A stretch of 19,900 nt of DNA, from contig JANYCL010000408.1 in assembly GCA_025360355.1 (NCBI GenBank), positions 1 to 19,900 of the forward strand. The letters run 5' to 3'. Position numbers and translations under genes: made by a program. This DNA comes from Sphingobacteriaceae bacterium (GTDB lineage Bacteria; Bacteroidota; Bacteroidia; B-17B0; Aurantibacillaceae). This document shows positions 6,422 to 12,916 of the stretch, one piece after another. The notes under the pieces were generated by a model. The model saw nothing but the letters and a program-made list of their open reading frames with translations, was not told the origin of the DNA and did no database searches. Positions within the stretch are counted from its first letter, which is position 1, and every line of letters begins with the position of its first letter.

Positions 6422-8065
6422 TCAAATATGAATTTCATCAACAATTTGTTTTATCAAGTGAACTACTTCACCATTCTCATTAAAACTTATGTTATATAAA
6501 ACCCGGAATTTAGTTATTTTTCCCAGAGACGATAACCCACCGCCTGAAACACAATTATTTAAATGATGCGGTGGCCTTAGCTTTGCGATAGCTGATCCCG
6601 GACTGCTAACATTATTTCTGTTCGTAAAATACGTTTTTATAAAATCGTTAAATTTTTGAAGCTTGGGTTTATCGTACTGATTTTTACCGTTTGCAATTTG
6701 AAAAGAACCGAGTTGCTCAATATTAATTGTATCCAGCGCAGCTTTGATGTCATATTTACTTGTGTAACCAAAACCACTAATTGGTAAACATTTTATATTG
6801 ACTAAAAACAAGAAACGATCGTATTGAAACCATTGATGGTAAGGATTGAGTTCGTTTTTAGATACCTCGGCGATCTTACCATTTTCATCTTCGGCTTCAT
6901 AAGTAAAAAACTGATTTTCTTTTGTATCAAACCAGCCTATTGGATAAGGTCTTAACCAAATTACCGAAGTTAAAATTATGATCATTGAAGTGAGAAACAT
7001 TTTTTTCGTGAAAAGGATGGTTTTGAAATACTCTTTGTTCCGCAACAAAACAATTGCAACCGTTAGATCAATTACCATCCATTTCCAGAAGATCATGCTT
7101 CCAACTAAAAAAATCCCGAAATGCATTCCGGATAATAATATCAAAAGCACAATACACGATCTAATGTTTCGCAGTAAAAATAATCCGGCCAATTCTAAGA
7201 TCAGAATAATACTTTGCAATAATACGCTGTACTTACTTAAAAAATCACTAATACTTTTAATGGTTCCGGAATCATAATTGCACAACCACCCGCGGGCATG
7301 TACATTTAGAAATAAATTAGATAAATTGTTATCCAGCAACCACTCGTAACCATGCGGCGACATAAACACTTTTGATAAACCACTAATAAAATAATTAGAT
7401 GCTATGATACAAATTACCAAATACACAAAAGGAATATTAATTTTTTTGAATTGAATTCGTATATAAGCTCCTGCAACGTACATAAGTAAAATATCGAATA
7501 AGATCCGTTTATCAAACAGATCAAAACCATCAACCGGATAATTAAATTGGGAACGGTACACATAAGCGAAAGCTACATACAATGGGGTTAGAATTGGTAG
7601 TCGCCAAAGAATAAAAGGCAAAATAATAAGAATAAGTCTGTCGACATAAAATCCACTATTTAAAAAATAATTATAATCGTATGTGCATAACTCCCACGAT
7701 AAAATAAAGGAGGCTACAAATACAATTATTTTATCCTGCTTTAAAAACAGATCCTTATTAAACAACAAATATTGTTTTTTATAAAACAATGGGCCGTAAA
7801 TAAGCAAGAGCGCAACTAAAAATAACGGATGAATTAAAGAAGAAAAACAAATAGACCACGAATGATATGGTACATATAAAAGTATCTTACCGATGCTTGT
7901 TCCGCTTCCGACAGCAGAGGCCATTTTTTGAAAATTAAGAAGAAAGCCGTTGTAAAAAATAAAAGCAGAGATCAGTCTTAAAACAAGGAAAGTTCCCAAC
8001 ACTAAAACAAATCCTGAATATTTTTTTTCAGAAAATCGCGTTAACGTTGTTTTTAAAAACCCCAT
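6422..8065 (-). CDS. Multi-pass membrane protein, HTTM-like, with C-terminal soluble domain
   Basis: A 547-residue protein with about nine to eleven predicted hydrophobic segments between residues 18 and 374. The segment 'NYFISGLSKVFMSPHGYEWL' (224-243) and 'GMHFGIFLVGSMIFWKWMVIDL' (313-334) resemble the HTTM/vitamin-K-dependent-carboxylase-like membrane family. This is a similarity judged by eye, not a firm family call. Residues 375-547 have no membrane segments and look like a separate soluble domain with no motif I recognise. It lies 5 bases after the MFS transporter gene and 36 bases before the cupin gene on the same strand, so it is almost certainly co-transcribed. Its job is unknown. 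Pairing with an oxygenase-like protein suggests modification of a membrane or exported substrate, which is inference only. Confidence 0.6.
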   Translation of the reverse strand: MGFLKTTLTRFSEKKYSGFVLVLGTFLVLRLISAFIFYNGFLLNFQKMASAVGSGTSIGKILLYVPYHSWSICFSSLIHPLFLVALLLIYGPLFYKKQYLLFNKDLFLKQDKIIVFVASFILSWELCTYDYNYFLNSGFYVDRLILIILPFILWRLPILTPLYVAFAYVYRSQFNYPVDGFDLFDKRILFDILLMYVAGAYIRIQFKKINIPFVYLVICIIASNYFISGLSKVFMSPHGYEWLLDNNLSNLFLNVHARGWLCNYDSGTIKSISDFLSKYSVLLQSIILILELAGLFLLRNIRSCIVLLILLSGMHFGIFLVGSMIFWKWMVIDLTVAIVLLRNKEYFKTILFTKKMFLTSMIIILTSVIWLRPYPIGWFDTKENQFFTYEAEDENGKIAEVSKNELNPYHQWFQYDRFLFLVNIKCLPISGFGYTSKYDIKAALDTINIEQLGSFQIANGKNQYDKPKLQKFNDFIKTYFTNRNNVSSPGSAIAKLRPPHHLNNCVSGGGLSSLGKITKFRVLYNISFNENGEVVHLIKQIVDEIHI

Positions 8066-8070
8066 TAAAT

Positions 8071-9372
8071 TTATTTGTTAGTCTTAGGAACGAGTAATAA
8101 TAAAATAAATCCTAACACAAAATAACCAACCAGAGCTAATACTGCAGGCCGCATCCCTCCTACGCTTTCGCTGATCAATCCGAAAGATACAGTACCGATT
8201 ATCATTCCCATTTTTTCCATCACATCATAAAAACTAAAGAAGCTGGTGTGATCTTCGGTCTCAGGTAAAAACTTACTGTACGTACTGCGCGATAATGCCT
8301 GAATGCCGCCCATTACAAATCCAACCCAGAATGCTACAATGTAAAAATGCATGGGTTGATAAACAAATTGATATGTGAAAGCACAGATGCACACCCAAAT
8401 AAAAACGGCGATCATAAGCGATTTCAAATTTCCGATCTTAGCTGATAATTTAGAGAACACGAACGAACCTAAGATCCCAACGAATTGAATAATTAAAATA
8501 CTGATGATGAGTGAAGTTGTTTTTGCTTTCTCATCGGGCCAAATAATTTCGTTGCGTGCGAATAATACAGCGACAACCATAATTGTTTGCACGCCCATGT
8601 TGTAAAAAAAGTAGCTGTATAAAAAACGACGGAGCTGTTTAAGTTTTACAACTTGCTTGCCAACGGAAATTAATTCTTTAAAACCTTTTCCTAATAAACC
8701 TTTTGTATCAGTTCCCTTGCGTGCATGACTTTGGCTCGGCAAATGTTTAAATGTGTATTGCGCAAAACCGATCCACCAAATTCCCACGAATAAGAAACTA
8801 TATTTAGCAGGGATATGCAGAACCATTATACTTATCAAACAAATAATTAATAAGAGCGAACTTCCAAAATAACCTAATGAAAAACCGCGTGCACTTACTG
8901 AATCCTGATTTTCAGGACTCGCTATTTGCGGGAGATATGAATTGTAATAAACTAAACTTCCCCAAAAACCAATTGTTGCAGTGACAAAAGGAATAAAACT
9001 TAATTCGAGATGATCTTTGGTAAAGAAAAATAAACACATTGAGGATATTGCACCGAGATAACAGAAAAATTGCAGGAAACGTTTTTTGTTTCCGAGATAA
9101 TCTGCAATACCACTTAAAATTGGTGCAATCAAAACAACAATAAATAAAGCAAAAGCATATACGAACGAATAAATATTAGTGTTTTCGAAAGTAGTTCCAA
9201 AACAAGTAACCGTTTGACTGATGACATTGCCCGCTTCATCTTTAGTAGAAGTTACGGCATCGTAAAAATTTGGAAAAATTGCAGATGTAATTACCAATGG
9301 AAAAACCGAATTGGCCCAATCATAAAATGTCCAGGCTTTAATAGTTTGTTTGTCGTCTTTTATTAATTCCAT
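8071..9372 (-). CDS. MFS transporter, UMF1 (Atg22-like) family
   Basis: A 433-residue inner-membrane transporter with about twelve membrane segments, the normal size for the family. The N-terminus AWTFYDWANSVFPLVITS (13-30) is the UMF1/Atg22 signature (YDWANS...), followed by a long periplasmic loop and the usual first-half helices with 'IADYLGNKKR'. The second half contains 'GGIQALSRSTYSKFLPE', a typical signature of this family. Fungal Atg22 exports amino acids from the vacuole. Substrates of the bacterial members are not established. The start ATG is 2 bases from the stop of the OmpA gene and its own stop is 5 bases from the next start, so it sits in the middle of a tight operon. Confidence 0.88.
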   Translation of the reverse strand: MELIKDDKQTIKAWTFYDWANSVFPLVITSAIFPNFYDAVTSTKDEAGNVISQTVTCFGTTFENTNIYSFVYAFALFIVVLIAPILSGIADYLGNKKRFLQFFCYLGAISSMCLFFFTKDHLELSFIPFVTATIGFWGSLVYYNSYLPQIASPENQDSVSARGFSLGYFGSSLLLIICLISIMVLHIPAKYSFLFVGIWWIGFAQYTFKHLPSQSHARKGTDTKGLLGKGFKELISVGKQVVKLKQLRRFLYSYFFYNMGVQTIMVVAVLFARNEIIWPDEKAKTTSLIISILIIQFVGILGSFVFSKLSAKIGNLKSLMIAVFIWVCICAFTYQFVYQPMHFYIVAFWVGFVMGGIQALSRSTYSKFLPETEDHTSFFSFYDVMEKMGMIIGTVSFGLISESVGGMRPAVLALVGYFVLGFILLLLVPKTNK

Positions 9373-9374
9373 AA

Positions 9375-10466
9375 TTAGTTTTTTATGATTTCAAATTCAA
9401 CCCTTCTGTTTTTTTGCATTCCTTCATCTGTATCGTTAGTTGCAACAGGCTGTGAGCTACCATAACCTTTAAAGTACATTTTATTCTGAACACCTTTCTT
9501 AATTAAATATTCAAAAACTTCACGGGCGCGTAATTCAGATAATTTTTGATTTTTATTTCTGCTGCCGCTGTTATCGCTATGTCCGTTAATTTGAATTTGC
9601 ATTTGTTGGTGACGAATTAAATATTGTGCCAGTTTATTTAATTCCTGATAAGATTCCGGCAGTAAATAATATTTTCCATTCTCGAAAAATATATTTTTGA
9701 GAGCAACCTTCTCTCCCACTTTAATATCTTTACTTACTGTTAAGATCGAATCTTCTTCGTTTGGTTTTATACTTCCAACATATTCGATAGCTACTTTTTC
9801 TTCAGCTTCTTTTGCTTTGAATAAACTAACATCATCCACAAAATAATATGCTTCTCTGAACCCTAATTTAAATATACTAATGCGCATCAGATCTTTCTCG
9901 ATCTTAGGTACAAAGTTTCCTATTGTAATATATTTTTCGCCGCCATCTGCTTTATACTTTCCTTTTATAGTGAACCATTGATAATTATTTATAAAACCAC
10001 CTTTTTTACTAATACTGTCTATGATACAGGATTTAATTGCATCGCCCTGACTATGATAACCGCCTTTAGAAAATAAAACACCAAGCGTTTTTACAAGCGC
10101 GTTACTCCAATACGCCAACCGGAAATGCATTTCGAATTCATACGTAGTGCCTCTGTGTAAAGCTTCAGCAAGTTTAACTTGCGCGTATTCTTTGTAACGT
10201 TTCTGAAACCTCAGCCCAACATAACAATCGCCACTAAAACCACCTTTATGCAATCCGGTATCTTTTTCAACCGGTGTTTGATAAAAATCTACTGAAGCAA
10301 TTTGAGTCCATGGGATAGCTTGCCGAATGCTGCTTGATTTTTTTCTAAAATTTTCAAAGCTTCCGTTAGGCACAAGATTCTTCTGAACAGGAGGCTCGGT
10401 TTGCGACTTTAACAGCCCGGTTCCTGCTATAAAAAAGAATATTAAAAGGGTTTTTAACCTATTCAC
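9375..10466 (-). CDS. OmpA-family outer-membrane protein
   Basis: A 363-residue exported protein (signal peptide of about 21 residues, MNRLKTLLIFFFIAGTGLLK). Residues about 31-215 form a beta-rich domain opening with 'NLVPNGSFENF' and closing with 'YYFVDDVSLFK', the pattern of jelly-roll carbohydrate-binding-like modules. Residues about 257-361 are a complete OmpA C-terminal domain, 'IFFENGKYYLLPESYQEL' then 'INGHSDNSGSRNKNQKLSELRAREV', with the Asp and Arg positions that grip peptidoglycan diaminopimelate. Such proteins anchor the outer membrane to the wall. It is the first gene of the leftward operon and has a TATATTTG promoter box 8 bases upstream of the start codon. A surface role linked to the transporter and the modifying enzymes is inferred from context. 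Confidence 0.87.
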   Translation of the reverse strand: MNRLKTLLIFFFIAGTGLLKSQTEPPVQKNLVPNGSFENFRKKSSSIRQAIPWTQIASVDFYQTPVEKDTGLHKGGFSGDCYVGLRFQKRYKEYAQVKLAEALHRGTTYEFEMHFRLAYWSNALVKTLGVLFSKGGYHSQGDAIKSCIIDSISKKGGFINNYQWFTIKGKYKADGGEKYITIGNFVPKIEKDLMRISIFKLGFREAYYFVDDVSLFKAKEAEEKVAIEYVGSIKPNEEDSILTVSKDIKVGEKVALKNIFFENGKYYLLPESYQELNKLAQYLIRHQQMQIQINGHSDNSGSRNKNQKLSELRAREVFEYLIKKGVQNKMYFKGYGSSQPVATNDTDEGMQKNRRVEFEIIKN

Positions 10467-10473
10467 ACTAAAA

Positions 10474-10506
10474 CAAATATAGTTTTTACGGTGGTTTAAG
10501 CCCCAA
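10474..10506 (-). promoter_or_regulatory. Promoter of the OmpA-MFS-membrane protein-cupin operon
   Basis: Reading leftward, TTG (complement of CAA at 10504-10506) is followed after 22 bases by TATATTTG (10481-10474). This matches the Bacteroidota sigma-ABfr -33/-7 pattern TTG...TAnnTTTG, with spacing slightly longer than usual. The start codon follows 7 bases after the box, so the leader is very short. Confidence 0.55.
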
Positions 10507-10530
10507 CCTATTAATAATTGTTTTTAACAG

Positions 10531-10559
10531 TTGTATATTCAAAAAATAATGTATATTTG
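10531..10559 (+). promoter_or_regulatory. Promoter of rpsT
   Basis: TTG at 10531-10533, an 18-base spacer and TATATTTG at 10552-10559 fit the Bacteroidota -33/-7 consensus. The leader before the rpsT ATG would be about 30 bases. It is divergent from the OmpA-operon promoter. Confidence 0.65.
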
Positions 10560-10594
10560 CACTCCAATTTTGGGAGAAATTTAAAATTAAAAGA

Positions 10595-10852
10595 ATGGCA
10601 AATCATAAGTCATCAATTAAGCGAATCCGGTCAAACAATGCAAAACGCGTTCAAAACCGTTATTATGCAAAAACTGCACGTACGGCTTTAAAAAAATTAC
10701 GTACTTCTACTGCTAAAAAAGAGGCTGAGGAGTTATTACCTAAGGTATCAGCAATGCTTGATAAATTAGCAAAACGTAACATTATTCATAAAAACAAAGC
10801 AGGTAACCTTAAATCAAAACTGACCAAAAAGGTTAACGCTTTAGCTAAATAG
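10595..10852 (+). CDS. rpsT: 30S ribosomal protein bS20
   Basis: An 85-residue, very basic protein with the classical bS20 opening MANHKSSIKRIRSNNAKRVQNR and closing 'NIIHKNKAGNLKSKLTKKVNAL'. bS20 is an early-binding small-subunit protein that contacts 16S rRNA helices with its helical bundle. The length is normal for the family. The gene is monocistronic: its own promoter lies upstream and a terminator lies 24 bases after the stop. The leader is short and shows no Shine-Dalgarno sequence, as is usual in this phylum. Confidence 0.97.
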   Translation: MANHKSSIKRIRSNNAKRVQNRYYAKTARTALKKLRTSTAKKEAEELLPKVSAMLDKLAKRNIIHKNKAGNLKSKLTKKVNALAK

Positions 10853-10876
10853 TAAGTTATTGTAAATCAATATTTT

Positions 10877-10901
10877 AGCCCTGATGCTTCGGGGCTTTTT
10901 T
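10877..10901 (+). terminator. Intrinsic terminator after rpsT
   Basis: AGCCCTGA (10877-10884) pairs with TCGGGGCT (10889-10896) with one T-G wobble around the loop TGCT, followed by a run of six T. The ATG at 10884 inside this hairpin is in frame with the next gene but is not its start. Confidence 0.9.
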
Positions 10902-10928
10902 ATTTTTAACAAATTTCACATATTTCGC

Positions 10929-10958
10929 TTGGGCTTTATTAAATATTTTCTATTTTTG
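10929..10958 (+). promoter_or_regulatory. Promoter of the TPR lipoprotein gene
   Basis: TTG (10929-10931), a 19-base spacer and TATTTTTG (10951-10958) form a full match to the Bacteroidota -33/-7 consensus, 33 bases before the chosen ATG. Confidence 0.7.
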
Positions 10959-10991
10959 CTCAGCGTGTTTAAACTAAAACCACCAACAATT

Positions 10992-12731
10992 ATGAATTCA
11001 AAATTATTAAAGTCCTTAAGCTTAAGTTTATCAGTTGCAGTAGTATTAACTAGTTGTAACGGGCTTGGCAAAATGATCAAAAAACAAAAAGACATTAACT
11101 ACACAGCTACACCAAATCCAATTGAGATGCATGGTGACAGCGTACAGTTCAGTGTAAGCGGAAAATTTAATCCAAAATTATTTGGAAAGAAAATAACAAT
11201 GACCATTACTCCTGTTGTGAAGTACACAGGTGGTGAAAAAGCAATGAAGCCTGTTGTTTTGGTTGGTGATAAAGCTACAGGAAGTGGCCAAAAGATCAGC
11301 AATGAAAAAGGCGGAACATTCAGTTACACCTCTGATAAATTCCTTTACGAACCGGGTATGAAAGTTGCGAAAGTTGAACTTCGTGCTCAAGGTCAGGTGA
11401 AGAAAAAGATCAAAGATTTTGCTCCGGTAGAAATTGCCGACGGTACTATCATTACTCCTCTTTTAGTTCGTAACGACGAAAAAGGAATCTATGGTAAAGA
11501 CGCTTTTGTGAAGATCACTCCTGTTAACCAAACAGCTCACATTTACTATACAATTAACAATGCTACTGTTCGTCCGGCTGAAATGAAAAGTGAAGAAGTA
11601 AAAAACACTTTAACTTTTATCGGCACAAACATCAATAGTATTTGGTACGAATTCAAAGGTATCAATGTTAATGCTTACGCTTCTCCTGATGGGGAAACTG
11701 ATAAGAATGAGCATTTAGCTATGGATCGTGCTAAAAGTGGCTCTGCTGCTTTCATGAACGAATTCAAAAAGAACAAAAACAAAGACAATAAATTCGGTAA
11801 AGAAAAAGAACAGTATGTTGTGGGTACAACTAAGGAAGATTGGGATGGATTTAAATCTTTAATGGAAGCTTCTACAATGGCTGACAAAGATCTTATCTTA
11901 CGTGTTTTAACAATGTATTCTGATCCGGCTCAACGTCGTACTGAAATTAAAAACTTATCTAAAACTTATAAGGAATTAGCTGAAAAAGTATTACCAAAAT
12001 TACGTCGTTCTGAGATCGTTATTAACGTTGACAAAAAATCACGTACTGACGAAATGATATCTGCTTTAGCTACTTCTCACCCTGATAGTTTATCAATTGA
12101 AGAATTATTATACGGTGCTACTTTAACTACCGATATCAATACTAAAACTCAAATTTACACAGCAGCAGAAAAACAAAATGCTACTGATTGGAGAGCATCG
12201 AATAACTTAGGAGTTGCCTTATTAACTCAAAATAAAGTTACTGAAGCAGGTGAAGCATTTAAACGTGCAGAAGCTAATGGCGCAGGTAATCCTATTATCA
12301 TGAATAACCTTGGTATCATTCAAGCTAAAGGCGGTAATCGTCCTGCAGCAATGGATCTTTATAATAAAGCTAATGGTGCAGGTCCTGAAGTTGGTTACAA
12401 CAAAGGTATCATGGAAGTTAGAAATGGTAAATACTCTGATGCAGTATCTGACTTTGGAGATTACAAAAGCTTCAATAAAGCTTTAGCTCAATTATTAGCA
12501 GGAAGTGCTGACCAAGTTGGTGCTACAATTGATGCAGGTAACGAAAAAGATATGGCTTTAAGTTATTATTTAAAAGCAGTTTCTGCAGCGCGCAGAAGCA
12601 GCACAGCTGATGTGATCAGCAACTTAAAAACTGCTATTGAAAAAGATGGTACTTTAAAAGCAGCTGCTAAAGATGATGCTGAATTTATTAAGTTAAAGGC
12701 TGATGCAGGCTTTACGGGTTTAGTTAACTAA
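10992..12731 (+). CDS. Lipoprotein with OmpA-like core and C-terminal TPRs
   Basis: A 579-residue protein starting MNSKLLKSLSLSLSVAVVLT with a lipobox SC (Cys22), so it should be membrane-anchored and periplasmic or surface-facing. Residues about 25-185 are beta-rich. Residues about 190-300 contain an OmpA-like segment ('INVNAYASPDGETDKNEHLAMDRAKSGSAAF', about 223-253). Residues about 397-490 are TPR-type helical repeats ('RASNNLGVALLTQNKVTEAGEAFKRAEANG', 'IIMNNLGIIQAKGGNRPAAMDLYNKA'). This order resembles envelope scaffold proteins of Bacteroidota, but I cannot name an orthologue. The frame stays open back to an ATG at 10884. That ATG is inside the rpsT terminator, and a promoter lies between it and 10992, so I place the start at 10992. 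It has its own promoter and a strong terminator, so it is transcribed alone. Codon use is smooth and biased, suggesting good expression. Confidence 0.85.
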   Translation: MNSKLLKSLSLSLSVAVVLTSCNGLGKMIKKQKDINYTATPNPIEMHGDSVQFSVSGKFNPKLFGKKITMTITPVVKYTGGEKAMKPVVLVGDKATGSGQKISNEKGGTFSYTSDKFLYEPGMKVAKVELRAQGQVKKKIKDFAPVEIADGTIITPLLVRNDEKGIYGKDAFVKITPVNQTAHIYYTINNATVRPAEMKSEEVKNTLTFIGTNINSIWYEFKGINVNAYASPDGETDKNEHLAMDRAKSGSAAFMNEFKKNKNKDNKFGKEKEQYVVGTTKEDWDGFKSLMEASTMADKDLILRVLTMYSDPAQRRTEIKNLSKTYKELAEKVLPKLRRSEIVINVDKKSRTDEMISALATSHPDSLSIEELLYGATLTTDINTKTQIYTAAEKQNATDWRASNNLGVALLTQNKVTEAGEAFKRAEANGAGNPIIMNNLGIIQAKGGNRPAAMDLYNKANGAGPEVGYNKGIMEVRNGKYSDAVSDFGDYKSFNKALAQLLAGSADQVGATIDAGNEKDMALSYYLKAVSAARRSSTADVISNLKTAIEKDGTLKAAAKDDAEFIKLKADAGFTGLVN

Positions 12732-12750
12732 TATTTAATTCCTTTATATA

Positions 12751-12783
12751 ACCCCTGAGATCTTCGGATCTCAGGGGTTTTTT
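12751..12783 (+). terminator. Strong intrinsic terminator with TTCG tetraloop
   Basis: The perfect twelve-base arms 12751-12762 and 12667+100-12778 (ACCCCTGAGATC and its complement at 12767-12778) enclose a TTCG loop and are followed by a T run. It ends the TPR lipoprotein transcript 20 bases after the stop codon. Confidence 0.95.
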
Positions 12784-12814
12784 GTTTAAATCCATTCACT
12801 CATTTATGGTTTTG

Positions 12815-12849
12815 AGTCAAATGGGCCTATTTTTTAGTCAAGGGGCCTA
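12815..12849 (+). promoter_or_regulatory. Paired direct repeats, putative operator of the PKD protein gene
   Basis: AGTCAAATGGGCCTA (12815-12829) and AGTCAAGGGGCCTA (12836-12849) are near-identical direct repeats whose starts are 21 bases apart, two turns of the helix. They lie 40 to 75 bases upstream of the -7 box of the next gene, where an activator dimer would bind. The regulator is unknown. Confidence 0.45.
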
Positions 12850-12889
12850 AACAGTTATTTAGATTTCTGAGGGTTCCATACATATAATC

Positions 12890-12897
12890 TATATTTG
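12890..12897 (+). promoter_or_regulatory. -7 box of the PKD/CHU_C protein gene
   Basis: TATATTTG matches the Bacteroidota -7 consensus TAnnTTTG, 19 bases before the ATG. No TTG is found at the right distance upstream, which would fit a promoter that needs an activator bound at the 12815-12849 repeats. Confidence 0.55.
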
Positions 12898-12916
12898 TAG
12901 TGTTAAAAACTAATCA

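Noticed and set aside
6978..7277. A 99-residue plus-strand reading frame inside the membrane-protein gene
   Set aside because: It lies antisense to a coding region, has no recognisable domain, and has no promoter box.
10884..10991. N-terminal extension of the TPR lipoprotein starting at ATG 10884
   Set aside because: The ATG is within the rpsT terminator hairpin, and a full promoter (10929-10958) lies after it. The lipoprotein signal starts at 10992.
11099..11390. Minus-strand frames inside the TPR lipoprotein gene
   Set aside because: They are shadows of a well-supported gene with no features of their own.
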